A stretch of 64,000 bases of DNA from Sagittula stellata E-37 (GTDB lineage: Bacteria > Pseudomonadota > Alphaproteobacteria > Rhodobacterales > Rhodobacteraceae). The notes below the pieces were generated by a model. It was given only the letters and a program-made list of their open reading frames with translations. It ran no database searches and was not told where the DNA came from. The DNA is taken from positions 248,001 to 312,000 of the forward strand of contig NZ_CP155730.1 in the NCBI RefSeq assembly GCF_039724765.1. The letters run 5' to 3'. The position numbers and the translations under genes are program-made. Below are positions 52,159 to 61,751 of the stretch, piece after piece; the stretch's first letter is position 1; every line of letters begins with the position of its first letter.

Positions 52159-54645
52159 ATGACCCATCTTGCCCCTGTTGCGCAGGCGTCCTTGCCCGCG
52201 CCCATTGTCCCGTTGGCCGCAAATCCCGCTCCTGCGATCGTTGCTGTTGCCGAAGCGCTGCAGCCCGACCTGGCGCAAGGGCTTCAGATCGACGCGCTGC
52301 GCCTGCGCGGCGAGATGGAACATGCCTTTGGCGGTTCCGATGCGACCGGTGCCTGGGACTGGAAGCTCGCCTATGAGGCGGGCGAGGTGGCGCTAATCCT
52401 CTTCCTGCGAAAGTTCGGTCGGGCGCTGCTTGCGCGTGCCGGCTCGCCTGCGGCGCTCTTGCCGATCCTCGCCAAGGTGGCAGGCCTCATGCCCACGCAC
52501 ACCCGGCGGTCGGAAGAGATGGAGCGCTTTCAGCAATTCTCGACGCCGCTGCCCATGGGGCTCGCGGCTGTGGCGGCAGCACAGATCACGCCCCGTGATC
52601 TTGTCCTGGAGCCGTCTGCCGGGACCGGTCTCCTGGCGATCCTCGCCGAGATCGCCGGCGGCACTCTGGCTCTGAACGAGTTGGCGGACACCCGCGCCGA
52701 CCTTCTTCGCTTCCTGTTCCCGGGCCGATCGGTCACGGGGTTTGATGCCGCCCAGATCGATGATCATCTCTACGCCTCCTCAAGCCCGAGCGTCATCCTG
52801 ATGAACCCGCCTTTCTCGGCCCAAGCCAATGTCGATGGTCGGTCGACCGAGGCGACGGCCCGGCATCTGCGCTCGGCCCTCGCGTGTCTGGCCCCCGGCG
52901 GACGGCTCGTCGCCATCACCGGAGCCGGTTTCGCGCCGGATGCGCCTGCCTGGGCCGAGACCTTCGGCCGTCTAACCGAGACCGCCCATCTCGTCTTCAC
53001 CGGCGCGGTGTCGGGCGCGGCTTTCGCCAAACATGGGACCACCTTCGAGACGCGGATTTCTGTCTTCGATAAATGCCGCGGCGGTGAGCCGGGCGGCATC
53101 ACCGCCGACCTGCGCCATCCCACGTCTAGGGGCGTGGCGCATCTGATGTCTCGGGTCACTGCCGAGGGTCCGCCGCGCCTCGAACTGGATCCAGCTCCTG
53201 CTGCGGGGCAGGGCCATTCTTCCCCCTTTCCGGGAAATTCTCACCTCACCATCCGCAAACCGGCCAGCCGATCGCACGCGACCTCTGCAGCCAATCCGGC
53301 GAAGCCTGAAACCCAGATTGAGGCCGAGGAACTGGACTACGCTCTCCGCGACGCCGCCGAGGACGAAGATGCCGCACGGCTGTCCGACGCGATTTACGAG
53401 ACCTTCCGTCTGCAGGCTATCGACATCCCAGACGCCGCATCGCACTCAACCAAGCTTGTGCAATCGGCGGCCATGGCCTCTGTCGCACCTCCGAAACCGA
53501 GCTATCGCCCCAAGCTTCCGGCGGCAATCCTGCGCGACGGCCTGCTGTCCGACGCGCAGCTCGAGACCGTCATCTACGCCGGCGAGGCGCATGGCGCGCA
53601 TCTCACTGGGTCTTGGACCGTGGATGAAACTGGCGACATGGTCTCGACCGCGCCCGACGATGCCGCGGACGCCATCCGCTTCCGTCGCGGCTTCTTCCTC
53701 GGCGACGGCACCGAAGCGGGCAAGGGCCGCCAGTCGACTGGGATCCTGCTCGACAACTGGTGCCAAGGCCGCCGCAAGGCGCTCTGGATTTCGAAGAGCG
53801 GCAAGCTTCTCGTGGATGCACAGCGCGACTGGTCGGCCCTGGGTCAGGAGCGGCTACTGGTGACGCCGCTCTCGCGCTTCGCCCAAGGCCGCGACTTCCC
53901 GCTTTCCGAAGGCATCCTCTTCACCACCTATGCGACGCTGCGCTCAGAAGAGCGCGGGTCCAAGAAATCCCGCGGCGATCAGATCTTGGACTGGCTCGGG
54001 GCGGACTTCGACGGAGTGATCCTCTTCGACGAAAGCCATGCCATGGCGAATGCTGCGGGCGGCAAGGGCGAACGCGGCGATACCATCGCCTCGCAGCAGG
54101 GCAGGGCGGGGCTCCGACTGCAGCACAGGCTGCCGAATGCCCGCGTGGTCTATGTCTCGGCCACGGGCGCGACGACGGTCCACAACCTCGCTTTTGCTCA
54201 GCGTCTCGGTCTCTGGGGCGTGGAGGATTTCCCCTTCCAGACCCGGTCGGAATTCGTGGGAGCGATTGAAGCTGGTGGCGTTGCTGCGATGGAGGTCCTG
54301 GCCCGCGACCTCCGGCCGCTCGGCCTCTACACCGCGCGGTCGCTTTCCTATGACGGTGTCGAATAAGAAATGCTGGAACATGCTCTCAGCCCCGAGCAGC
54401 GCGGCATTTATGAAGCCTATGCCGGGGCCTTCACCATCATCCACAACAACCTGACCGCGGCGCTGGAGGCGGCGAACAGTTCCGGCGCGGCCGACGGGCC
54501 GAGCGGGTCGGGCAAGCTGAACCGCCAGGCCAAGTCCGCTGCGCGGTCAGCCTTCGAGAGCGCCAAACAGCGCTTCTTCGGCCATTTGCTCGCCTCGATT
54601 AAGACTCCCACGCTGATTTCCAACATTGAGGCCGATCTGGCTGCG
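52159..54645 (+). pseudogene. strawberry-notch-like methyltransferase/helicase, broken and truncated
   Basis: Residues 1-735 are open. The first part is a class I methyltransferase-like domain (LEPSAGTGLLAILAEIAG, ILMNPPFSAQANVDGRSTEA, LAPGGRLVAITGAGF). It is followed by the strawberry-notch AAA/helicase part: FLGDGTEAGKGRQSTGILLD, VDAQRDWSALGQERLLVTPL, VILFDESHAMANAAGG, VVYVSATGATTVHNLAF. At 54364 a TAA replaces a Tyr codon after SYDGVE; EMLEHALSPEQRGIYEAYAG follows in the same frame. Homology stops at 54645 in a join with pyruvate carboxylase sequence. The C-terminal helicase half (several hundred residues) is lost. Confidence 0.82.
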
Positions 54646-55201
54646 GGCCAAGCTAAACGGAATCGAGATCGACGACGAGGATCTGAACGGCTACCTGATG
54701 TATCCCAAGGTCTTCACCGACTACGCCGCCCGGCATGAACAATACGGGCCCGTGCGCACCCTGCCGACGCATACCTTCTTCTACGGCATGGAGCCGGGCG
54801 AAGAGATCACCGCCGAGATCGACCCGGGCAAGATCCTGGAGATCCGGATGCAGGCGGTCGGCGAAGCCAACGAGGACGGCGATGCGCGCGTGTTCTTCGA
54901 GCTGAACGGCCAGCCCCGGGTGATCCGGGTGCCGAACCGGTCCGCCAAGGCGGCGGTGGCCAAGCGCCCGAAAGCCGAATTGGGCAATGCCGACCATATC
55001 GGCGCGCCGATGCCGGGCTCGATCGCGACCGTTGCGGTCAGCGTGGGGCAAAAGGTCAAGCAGGGCGACCTGCTGCTGACCATCGAGGCGATGAAGATGG
55101 AAACAGGCCTACATGCCGAGCGTGACGCCACGGTCAAGGCCGTCCACGTCATGCCGGGGGCGCAGATCGACGCCAAGGACCTGCTGGTCGAGCTGGAATG
55201 A
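54646..55201 (+). pseudogene. pyruvate carboxylase, C-terminal fragment with biotin carrier domain
   Basis: About 184 residues: LNGIEIDDEDLNGYLMYPKV, FTDYAARHEQYGPVRTLPTH, FFYGMEPGEEITAEIDPGK, VFFELNGQPRVIRVPNRS, then the BCCP domain with the biotinyl lysine in TIEAMKMETGLHAERDATVK and a normal end KDLLVELE. The biotin carboxylase and most of the carboxyltransferase (about 960 residues) are missing. The 5' end joins the helicase gene. A carrier domain might fold if translated, but it would be useless alone. Confidence 0.85.
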
Positions 55202-55263
55202 GGCTGAGGATCAATAACTAACATAATGTTCATTATAGGGTATTTAGTAAGTAACTGTTTTAA

Positions 55264-56384
55264 TTATAAATTTGATACCTCTTGATTGAAGTTCAACCAG
55301 TATCGCGTGTGCCGTCGCTCACCGGTTCGGCTGAGCGCACCTTTCTCGACCAGATCCTGCAGATCACGGATTGTGGTTGCGCGTGACGTTCCGGTGATCT
55401 TGAGATAGTTGTCGGCGCTGAGGCCGCCTTTGAAACCACTAGGGCCATCTCGAAACATTCGAGCGATGACCTTAGCCTGGCGTTCGTTCAAGTGGTCTCT
55501 GTGACGATCGTAGAAGTGTACCTTGCTGATGAAGAAGCCGACGCGGTCGAGTGTTGCCTGTTGGGCCTTCTAGATAACTTCCGCGAACCAGACGAGCCAC
55601 TCGGTCACTTGAAGCGTTTTTTGATGCTGCTCGAGCTGGTCGTAATATGCCTTGCGCTCCTTCTCGATGGTGAAGGCGAGCGACTTAAGGGTCGGCTGGC
55701 CAATGTTCTGCGCCAGCGACTTTTCAGCGAGGGCGCGACCCAAGCGGCCGTTGCCGTCTTCGAATGGGTGGATGCTCTCGAAACAGAGGTGGCCTAGCCC
55801 TGCGCGCGTCAGCGCTGGAAGCGGCTTTGCTCCCCCCGGCCCGGTCTTGTTGAACCAATCCGCGTATCGCTCCATCTCAGGCATGACCCGCTCCGAGGGA
55901 GGCGCTTCGAAATGGATCGGCGGCCGGTCGAGGCGGCCAGAAACGATTTGCATCGCCTCGGCATGTTGTCGGTAGGCCCCGATGGTTTCCAACCGACGGT
56001 CATGGGATAGGAGCATCCGATGCCCGCGAAACAGTGTCTCATGGGTCAGCGTGTCCGCAAAACTGGAACAAACGTCGACCATCATTTCCGCGACGCCCTG
56101 ACGCGCGGTTTGGCAGGGTAGCTGTCCGGATCGAAGCCTAGATGGCGGCGCAGTGAAGACTGGACACTGAGCCGATCGAGGATTTCACCCGCGATGGCGC
56201 TCGTCTGCATCGCTTCCTCGCTGAGCAGTTCGATGCGGAGTTGCTCGCGCTCTGGCCGGCTGACATGATGGACCGCGCCGAGGATTTCTCCGGACGACAG
56301 CAGAAACGTCTGCTCGAACGATTCCAGAGCGGAGGCGTCATACCGGAAATCCGGCCGATCGGGCGGCGTCCAGTTCGAAGCCAT
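55264..56384 (-). pseudogene. Fic-family AMP transferase (DUF4172-Fic-HTH), frameshift and stop
   Basis: From the ATG at 56384: DFRYDASALESFEQTFLLSS, EILDRLSVQSSLRRHLGFDP, then a frameshift near 56085-56105. The second frame holds MMVDVCSSFADTLTHETLFR and the full Fic motif HPFEDGNGRLGRAL. A TAG at 55570 after WFAEVI interrupts, and the HTH tail follows (LNERQAKVIARMFRDGPSGF, LKITGTSRATTIRDLQDLVE) to 55264. All parts of a normal 370-residue protein are present, so this is a recent loss with two lesions. Sequencing error should be excluded. Confidence 0.82.
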
Positions 56385-56388
56385 GAGT

Positions 56389-56407
56389 TATAGACATTCT
56401 TTCTATA
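56389..56407. promoter_or_regulatory. inverted repeat just upstream of the Fic gene
   Basis: TATAGA (56389-56394) and TCTATA (56402-56407) form a perfect 6-bp inverted repeat with 7-base spacing, ending five bases upstream of the Fic ATG. Possible operator or promoter element. Confidence 0.4.
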
Positions 56408-56504
56408 GCTCATTTCTGGACCACTTATGAGGTATAGAAGTCAACTCTAATGCTCTAGGGACCTGTGGGACGGGATGACCTTCATACCGACGCGAGGCCT
56501 TGAG

Positions 56505-56744
56505 CTAGGCCTTTTCAAGGTGCGTCAGATCTTGCTGACGCGGTCTGGGGGTCTTCGGATCGACAGGGTTTTGTTCTGGCGGTCGAATGAATGGTTCATA
56601 GCGAACGTCCGCCATGGCGCCGTCGAACCAGGCAGGCTGCACGTCGCCATTGTTCCATTGGTACAGGTAGCCAACCAGGTTCTCAGACGTTTTGCAGAGG
56701 ATGCGCATGATCGGTTCGCCAGTCAGACGGGGCTTCGTGTTCAT
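56505..56744 (-). CDS. small hypothetical plasmid protein
   Basis: 79 residues. MNTKPRLTGEPIMRILCKTS, ENLVGYLYQWNNGDVQPAWF, VRYEPFIRPPEQNPVDPKTP. AGGAGG nine bases before the ATG is a strong ribosome site, which supports a real gene. The WNNGDVQPAWF segment resembles a small beta-sheet protein. Unknown function, next to the transfer genes. Confidence 0.65.
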   Translation of the reverse strand: MNTKPRLTGEPIMRILCKTSENLVGYLYQWNNGDVQPAWFDGAMADVRYEPFIRPPEQNPVDPKTPRPRQQDLTHLEKA

Positions 56745-56905
56745 AATGCGTTCCTCCTAAATGGACCTCGTAACTCGTCAACAATGAGGTCTGAACTTCC
56801 TTGTGACGCTCATTAGCGCCACGCTTTCCGCAACTGCAAGGCGAGCTTGCACCTGTGGGCGAAAATCCACCGGCGAAACGCAAGTTGTCTTTTCAGATAG
56901 GTACC

Positions 56906-57547
56906 TTACGGCTCGTTCGGTTCATGCGGCGATGCAGCACAAATGGCAATTTCTTCAAGGATCGCATCAATCTCGCCCCATATGCGTGGTTCCACCTGGC
57001 CGCGGATCAGGGCCCATTTACTCAAGACGTCGAGGGGGTCGTGGTCCCGGAGGAGGACACCCAGGCTAGCTGCATCGACTGCCAGAGATGTCCGGGCCTG
57101 CCACTGCGTGTTGCGAGTGCGTCGCTCCTCCGCGACTGGGGCGAATACCGGCGACAGTTGCCAGCCTTTGACCGCACGGCGCAAGGCGGCACGCACCACA
57201 TGTGCTGGCTCAACACCACAAGTCTGCAGCGCTGCTTCCTGTCGTTCGAGTGCGTTGACCCTGATGTCGATCTTCCGGGTTGGACTCTTGGTCGCGGTCG
57301 ATACGGGAGCTCTCAGGCTGGTATGCTGGTCAGAGCTTTCCGCGGGGACTTGGTGTGGCGCCACGGCACCTTCCGGCACACGCTCCGACTCGTGCCGATC
57401 CGCGTCAACGTCAGCGACTGGGGTGCCTGTCTCTTTTTCTGTGACCTGTGCCTCGTCTTCCTTCCCGGGAATCTCGCGGTCACCCTGTTGCAGGGTGGCG
57501 GCGTAGGCTGGGTCGGGCCTGGTGATGGTCGGGATCTTCTTGCGCAA
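56906..57547 (-). CDS. virC2: VirC2-like protein with ribbon-helix-helix domain
   Basis: About 213 residues from a TTG at 57547, which has GAGGAC eight bases upstream; the frame stays open to an ATG at 57625 inside virC1. After a charged, disordered first half comes a ribbon-helix-helix core KIDIRVNALERQEAALQTCG, VEPAHVVRAALRRAVKGWQL, then LDVLSKWALIRGQVEPRIWG. VirC2 binds the overdrive DNA next to the transfer border together with VirC1. Placement directly behind the ParA-like gene supports the call. Confidence 0.72.
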   Translation of the reverse strand: MRKKIPTITRPDPAYAATLQQGDREIPGKEDEAQVTEKETGTPVADVDADRHESERVPEGAVAPHQVPAESSDQHTSLRAPVSTATKSPTRKIDIRVNALERQEAALQTCGVEPAHVVRAALRRAVKGWQLSPVFAPVAEERRTRNTQWQARTSLAVDAASLGVLLRDHDPLDVLSKWALIRGQVEPRIWGEIDAILEEIAICAASPHEPNEP

Positions 57548-57557
57548 TCGACTGTCC

Positions 57558-58277
57558 TCACGCAGCAAGAATGTTGTTGAGGATGTCCGTCGCCTCCTCG
57601 AGCGCCTCGACGACATGACGTACATGTGGACGCATCAGGGGATTCGGATCGGCTTGCTTTTCCAGTGCCAAGGCGTGGAGAAGCCCCTTCTGGTCCATCT
57701 CCTTGTAAGTGTTCCGTCGCATCATGACGGTCTCAATCACCGGAAAACGGGTGAGCGCTTCTTCAATCAGGGCGGCGTCAGCACGGGTTGTTTTCGGGTC
57801 GACCATGTTGAGGACGACGTGGTGGCGCGGAAGGCTGGAGGGGTCGTCAACACGGGATTTCAGCTTCTCAAACCAATCGGCAGTCTGTGTGCCGACATCG
57901 AAATCAGACGTTGATAGCATGACGGGCGTTACAATGTGGTCCGCAAGCACCGCGATGCCGTCTGACCATTCAGCACCGACCCCTGCGGTATCGATGAAGA
58001 TGAAGTCTGCTGTGCCCGCCATGTAGACCTGATCGATCTTATCCTCGACACCCGCCACGCTTTCGACGGTGGCCGAGCAGAGAAGCGGCGAACTCAGCCC
58101 ACCGGCTGCCGCCCGAGCATGCCAGGCCCCGAGTACTCTCGTGCTGTCCGTGTCGATCAACATCACTCTGCGTCCGGCGGCGATCGCAGCGCTGATCAAG
58201 GCGCGCGAAAGCGTCGTTTTTCCACTGCCCTCTTTCCGGGCCATCGCTGCGATCACCACAAGATTTTCGTTGGGCAT
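57558..58277 (-). CDS. virC1: VirC1-like ParA-family ATPase
   Basis: 239 residues. The deviant Walker A reads ARKEGSGKTTLSRALISAAI, then VMLIDTDSTRVLGAWHAR and FIFIDTAGVGAEWSDGIAVL. This fits the MinD/ParA fold, and the short form with GAWHARA is that of VirC1, which gathers relaxosomes at the cell pole. GGAGG lies six bases upstream of the ATG at 58277. It is divergent from the relaxase gene across a repeat-rich region. Confidence 0.8.
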   Translation of the reverse strand: MPNENLVVIAAMARKEGSGKTTLSRALISAAIAAGRRVMLIDTDSTRVLGAWHARAAAGGLSSPLLCSATVESVAGVEDKIDQVYMAGTADFIFIDTAGVGAEWSDGIAVLADHIVTPVMLSTSDFDVGTQTADWFEKLKSRVDDPSSLPRHHVVLNMVDPKTTRADAALIEEALTRFPVIETVMMRRNTYKEMDQKGLLHALALEKQADPNPLMRPHVRHVVEALEEATDILNNILAA

Positions 58278-58425
58278 TCTGATCCTCCGCAAAAATAGTG
58301 AAACGCAACAATAATGCCCAAATGTCGCTAAATGCATGAGACGGAGGGGTCAAACAGAAGACGGGATGCCACCCGCGTCTGGCATGCAGCGGGCGGCGTT
58401 GTGCGATGATCGTGCGACGTCTGCC

Positions 58426-58458
58426 GTGGTGCCTTCAGCATTCGTCGCGCGGCACCAC
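58426..58458. repeat. inverted repeat in the candidate oriT
   Basis: GTGGTGCC (58426-58433) and GGCACCAC (58451-58458), a perfect 8-bp pair with 17 bases between. Confidence 0.55.
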
Positions 58459-58598
58459 ACACCCTCCAAATGTCGGGATGCGCTTGGCGATGTGCTGCGG
58501 ACGGAATGCAGGTGACGGATAGCGCTCTCCAGACGACGGGAGGCAGTCTCGCGTATGGCGTTCCGCGGGTGACGCGAGACGGTCAGCACGCGGCAAAA

Positions 58599-58625
58599 CC
58601 CGTCTTGCGGGGTGCAAGATACGGG
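58599..58625 (+). repeat. bulged hairpin in the candidate oriT
   Basis: CCCGT-CTTGC, loop GGGGT, GCAAG-AT-ACGGG: two 5-bp stem segments separated by a 2-base bulge. Relaxase recognition hairpins often look like this. Confidence 0.5.
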
Positions 58626-58709
58626 GCGCAAAAGACGCGATGCGCGATGCGGAGACCGCAGCGCGTGGTGCAATGAGCGCGAAGCGCGATCCATTTGACA
58701 AAGGACGGG

Positions 58710-58732
58710 AAATCGCCCCTGCAGGGCGATTT
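58710..58732 (+). terminator. terminator-like hairpin upstream of the relaxase gene
   Basis: AAATCGCCC, loop CTGCA, GGGCGATTT followed by TC: a perfect 9-bp stem with a short T-run. A TTGACA lies 9 bases before it. It could end a short transcript in the leader of the relaxase gene (attenuation), or act as a DNA hairpin for the relaxosome. Confidence 0.5.
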
Positions 58733-58829
58733 TCTATATTGAGTACAATCCCTTATGGCCGACTCCACTTGCGTTGGGAGAAGGCCTGCTTGTACGAGGT
58801 TGGCAAGAAATAGGAACGTTAACTTCAAA

Positions 58830-61751
58830 ATGCCCCGCCGCCGCAGACTGTCAGAGATCGAGCGATCGACCATCGCCCAGGACCGCCGGAACGGCGTCTC
58901 CGCAGCGTCTTTGGCCGCGCGCTACGACGTCAGCTTGAAGACGATCTACAACGTGGTGAACCACTGGGGGGAGCGTCAGACAGCGAACGGCAGCCGGTCG
59001 CGGGTTGTGGGGATCCGGGTCTCGGACGACGACCTGCGCCGGTTCGACGCGGCGCTGTCGCGGCGCGGGCTTGCGCACCGCTCGGATGCCATGCGCCGCC
59101 TGATGCTGGCGGCCGAAGGTGTCTTCCTGCCCGACGACGAGTTGTGCGACGAGTTGCGCAGCCTCGGCGCCGCGCTCAACCGGGTCGGCAACAACGTGAA
59201 CCAGATCGCGCGACGTCTGAACGAGGCCAAGGTGCGGGGCGAAAGACTGTCCTACCCGGCCTCAAGTCACCGCGATGTCCGCGCCCTTGCAGGTCTGGTC
59301 TTCGATCTGGCCGACCAGATCCAGGAGATGTCGCGAGCGCGGCGCAGTGTGCTGGACCTTGAGATCAACTCCGCCCTGACGGGCCTCGCGAAAGGAACCC
59401 AGATGGCGAACCGTAACGCCCTCCGGGGCATCGATCCTGCGCTTTGCCACCGTGGCTGGAGCCGAGTGTCGGGGTCCTCGCAGGGGCTTTCAAAACGCGC
59501 GCAGATGGTCCGGGCCGCACGCGGCCATTCGCCTGCGATCTTCAAACCCATTTCCAAAGGCGGCTGCCACACCGGGGCGCAGCTTCGCGCCCAGCTCACA
59601 TACCTGACGACAAAGTCGCCCCATATCCTTGACAGCCGCGGCACCCACGATGGGAAGAAGCAGCTTACCGAGTCAGAGATCAACCGCGTAGCGCAGCGGT
59701 TCGAGAACCAGTGGAACGAGCGCCACAGCCCCAAGCTCGGCCATACCTCGCATCTTCTGATGGCCTTCCCGGTCGGCACAACGGGCGAAGAGGTCCGCGA
59801 TATCACCCAGGCGGTGTGCGAGAAATTCTTCGCCGGCGAGGGGTCGCAGTTCGACTATTTTGCTGCAATACACCAAGATCGCGCACATCCACATGCGCAT
59901 ATCGTTCTGAACCGCCGCAGCAAGGATGGCGAAATGTTCTTTCTCGGGAAGGATCATCACTTCAACTACGATGCCTTCCGCGAGGCGATGGTCGAAGCGG
60001 CCAGAGGACATGGGATCCGCCTTGAGGCGACGCGTCGTCTGGATCGCGGCATCACGACGTACCGCGCCGAGATAGACGAGGTCTACAAAGCCCGTGACGA
60101 GGGCCGCCCGCCGGTCGAGCGCCAGCGCACGGGGACCGACCTCGCGGCGGCCCTGCAGACGGTGGCGCGTCATGCGCTGACCTACCGGGGTCTGGCGGTC
60201 GAAGCGTCCCGGTCGAATTTCGATGACGTGGCCGAGGCGCTCGAGAGGGCCAGCACCATCCTTGCCAGTGGCGGTCAGATTCAATCTGACGGAGCCATCT
60301 ACATGTCCCAAGACGAAGCAGCCTTCGACACGCTGATCACTGAGTTCTCCCAGAATATTCGCCAGATCGAGGCGGTGATCGACAAGGCATCCACGGCAGA
60401 CCGCCCTGAGATCGAACGCAAGCTGACCGACGTCCTCGCCTCGGTCGCCCATTTGAACCCGCTTGGCGATCGGTCTGCTGCTTTGCTCGATGCGCCCTCC
60501 CCGGACGGCATCTATGTCAGGTCCAACGCGGGCGAGGACCATCTCGCTCGACTGGCAGATAAGGAGGTGTCCCCGAAGCTGGTTGAGGCCCTGCAGGGCA
60601 CGGGCATTGATCCGGAGGCTGTTGTTGCGCGTCTGCGCGAAGGCGCGGGCAACGCCGCCTTGGAGCGGCAGTGGCTGGCGCAGGACCTGCAAGCGATTGC
60701 CAAGGAAGAAGGCTTTGATCTGGACAAACCCGAAGACCGGGAAATCGCGCTAGACCGTCTGGAGGCTGTGCATACCAGGTTGGGTGACATCCTATCCGAG
60801 GCACGCGTCCTGCGCGTGCCTGAAGAGGTCGAGGAAACGCAGGATGCCGACGTAGCTCTCGGCGACCCTCTGGCGGCCTCGGACCGCATCAGTACAGATG
60901 ACGGCCCGGACGTCTTTGCGTCGTCAGAACGGCAGGACTTCCGCGCGCTGGTGGCTCAGTTCCGCCAGACGGATTTCACCCATCCGTTCTCTGATGATCC
61001 CTCCGCGCGGCGGGCTGGTGCCGTCGAGGTGGAAGAGGCCCGCGCCGCGTTCGACGCCTACGCGCAGAAATCGCTGCAACATGCCGAACTGGCGTCGATG
61101 GCCTGGGACCAGGCGACTGACAGTCGAATGCCGCAGCAATATGCGGTATCGGCGCAGGACCGCACGCTTCATGCTGGCGACATGGACCTCGCCTTGCGGG
61201 ATCCTTCGGATCATCTCGGTCCGATCACGGAAGAGCTCCGCACCCTCGCCCGCTATCGCACTGAGATGCCGGATGACGAATTCGGGCAGGCCGTCCAGGA
61301 CGAAATCAATCACCTTCGTTCGCTCGGCGCGTCGCGTGCCTATATCAGCGAGCGCAGTTTCGAGATCGAGGACCAGGCGCGACAAGACTACGCCGAGCGC
61401 CGGTATCTGGAAGAGACCGCCCCAACCGTCATGGCCTTTGTGCGAAACAACGACGTCGGGGGCCCGCTCTCCGAGTCAGAGCAGCAGGACATCGTCCGGC
61501 AGGTCAACGAGCGACTAAGCCCCGCCGCAATCGACGCGCTGCGGGCCGGCAACGCGGATGTTCTGGACAAATTCACCGAGGATCCGCTGCGCCAGCTGGA
61601 ACTCGCCAAGACCTATCTCCAGAGCAGCGAGGTCACTGCGCACGGCCCGGCGATGGAGCGCGTTCTCGATGCATTGGCCGAAGAGCAGATCGAGGCGCAG
61701 CGCGCGCGTCACGCCGCGGCTCATGGCGAGAAGGGGATTAGCCATGGATAA
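58830..61751 (+). CDS. fused VirD1-VirD2-like accessory protein and relaxase
   Basis: 973 residues from the ATG at 58830. Residues 1-45 are a Hin-like HTH (RRNGVSAASLAARYDVSLKT); 55-190 are MobC/VirD1-like (GIRVSDDDLRRFDAALSRRG, LNRVGNNVNQIARRLNEAK). From 192 a VirD2/MobA-type HUH relaxase follows: LRAQLTYLTTKS with probable nicking Tyr258, FPVGTTGEEVRDI, and the His triad HQDRAHPHAHIVLNRRS (348-364). The remainder is a long acidic helical tail. An internal ATG at 59403 (Met192), with AAAGGA six bases upstream, could start relaxase alone. Its end overlaps virD4 by eight bases. Confidence 0.82.
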   Translation: MPRRRRLSEIERSTIAQDRRNGVSAASLAARYDVSLKTIYNVVNHWGERQTANGSRSRVVGIRVSDDDLRRFDAALSRRGLAHRSDAMRRLMLAAEGVFLPDDELCDELRSLGAALNRVGNNVNQIARRLNEAKVRGERLSYPASSHRDVRALAGLVFDLADQIQEMSRARRSVLDLEINSALTGLAKGTQMANRNALRGIDPALCHRGWSRVSGSSQGLSKRAQMVRAARGHSPAIFKPISKGGCHTGAQLRAQLTYLTTKSPHILDSRGTHDGKKQLTESEINRVAQRFENQWNERHSPKLGHTSHLLMAFPVGTTGEEVRDITQAVCEKFFAGEGSQFDYFAAIHQDRAHPHAHIVLNRRSKDGEMFFLGKDHHFNYDAFREAMVEAARGHGIRLEATRRLDRGITTYRAEIDEVYKARDEGRPPVERQRTGTDLAAALQTVARHALTYRGLAVEASRSNFDDVAEALERASTILASGGQIQSDGAIYMSQDEAAFDTLITEFSQNIRQIEAVIDKASTADRPEIERKLTDVLASVAHLNPLGDRSAALLDAPSPDGIYVRSNAGEDHLARLADKEVSPKLVEALQGTGIDPEAVVARLREGAGNAALERQWLAQDLQAIAKEEGFDLDKPEDREIALDRLEAVHTRLGDILSEARVLRVPEEVEETQDADVALGDPLAASDRISTDDGPDVFASSERQDFRALVAQFRQTDFTHPFSDDPSARRAGAVEVEEARAAFDAYAQKSLQHAELASMAWDQATDSRMPQQYAVSAQDRTLHAGDMDLALRDPSDHLGPITEELRTLARYRTEMPDDEFGQAVQDEINHLRSLGASRAYISERSFEIEDQARQDYAERRYLEETAPTVMAFVRNNDVGGPLSESEQQDIVRQVNERLSPAAIDALRAGNADVLDKFTEDPLRQLELAKTYLQSSEVTAHGPAMERVLDALAEEQIEAQRARHAAAHGEKGISHG

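Larger units (their letters stand above)
58278..58829. other. repeat-rich region between virC1 and the relaxase gene, candidate oriT
   Basis: No gene is supported over 550 bases. It holds three clear inverted repeats (58426-58458, 58599-58625, 58710-58732) and a consensus-like TTGACA at 58695. Relaxosome and overdrive-binding genes read away from it in both directions, the usual place of a transfer origin. No nic site could be assigned. Confidence 0.5.
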
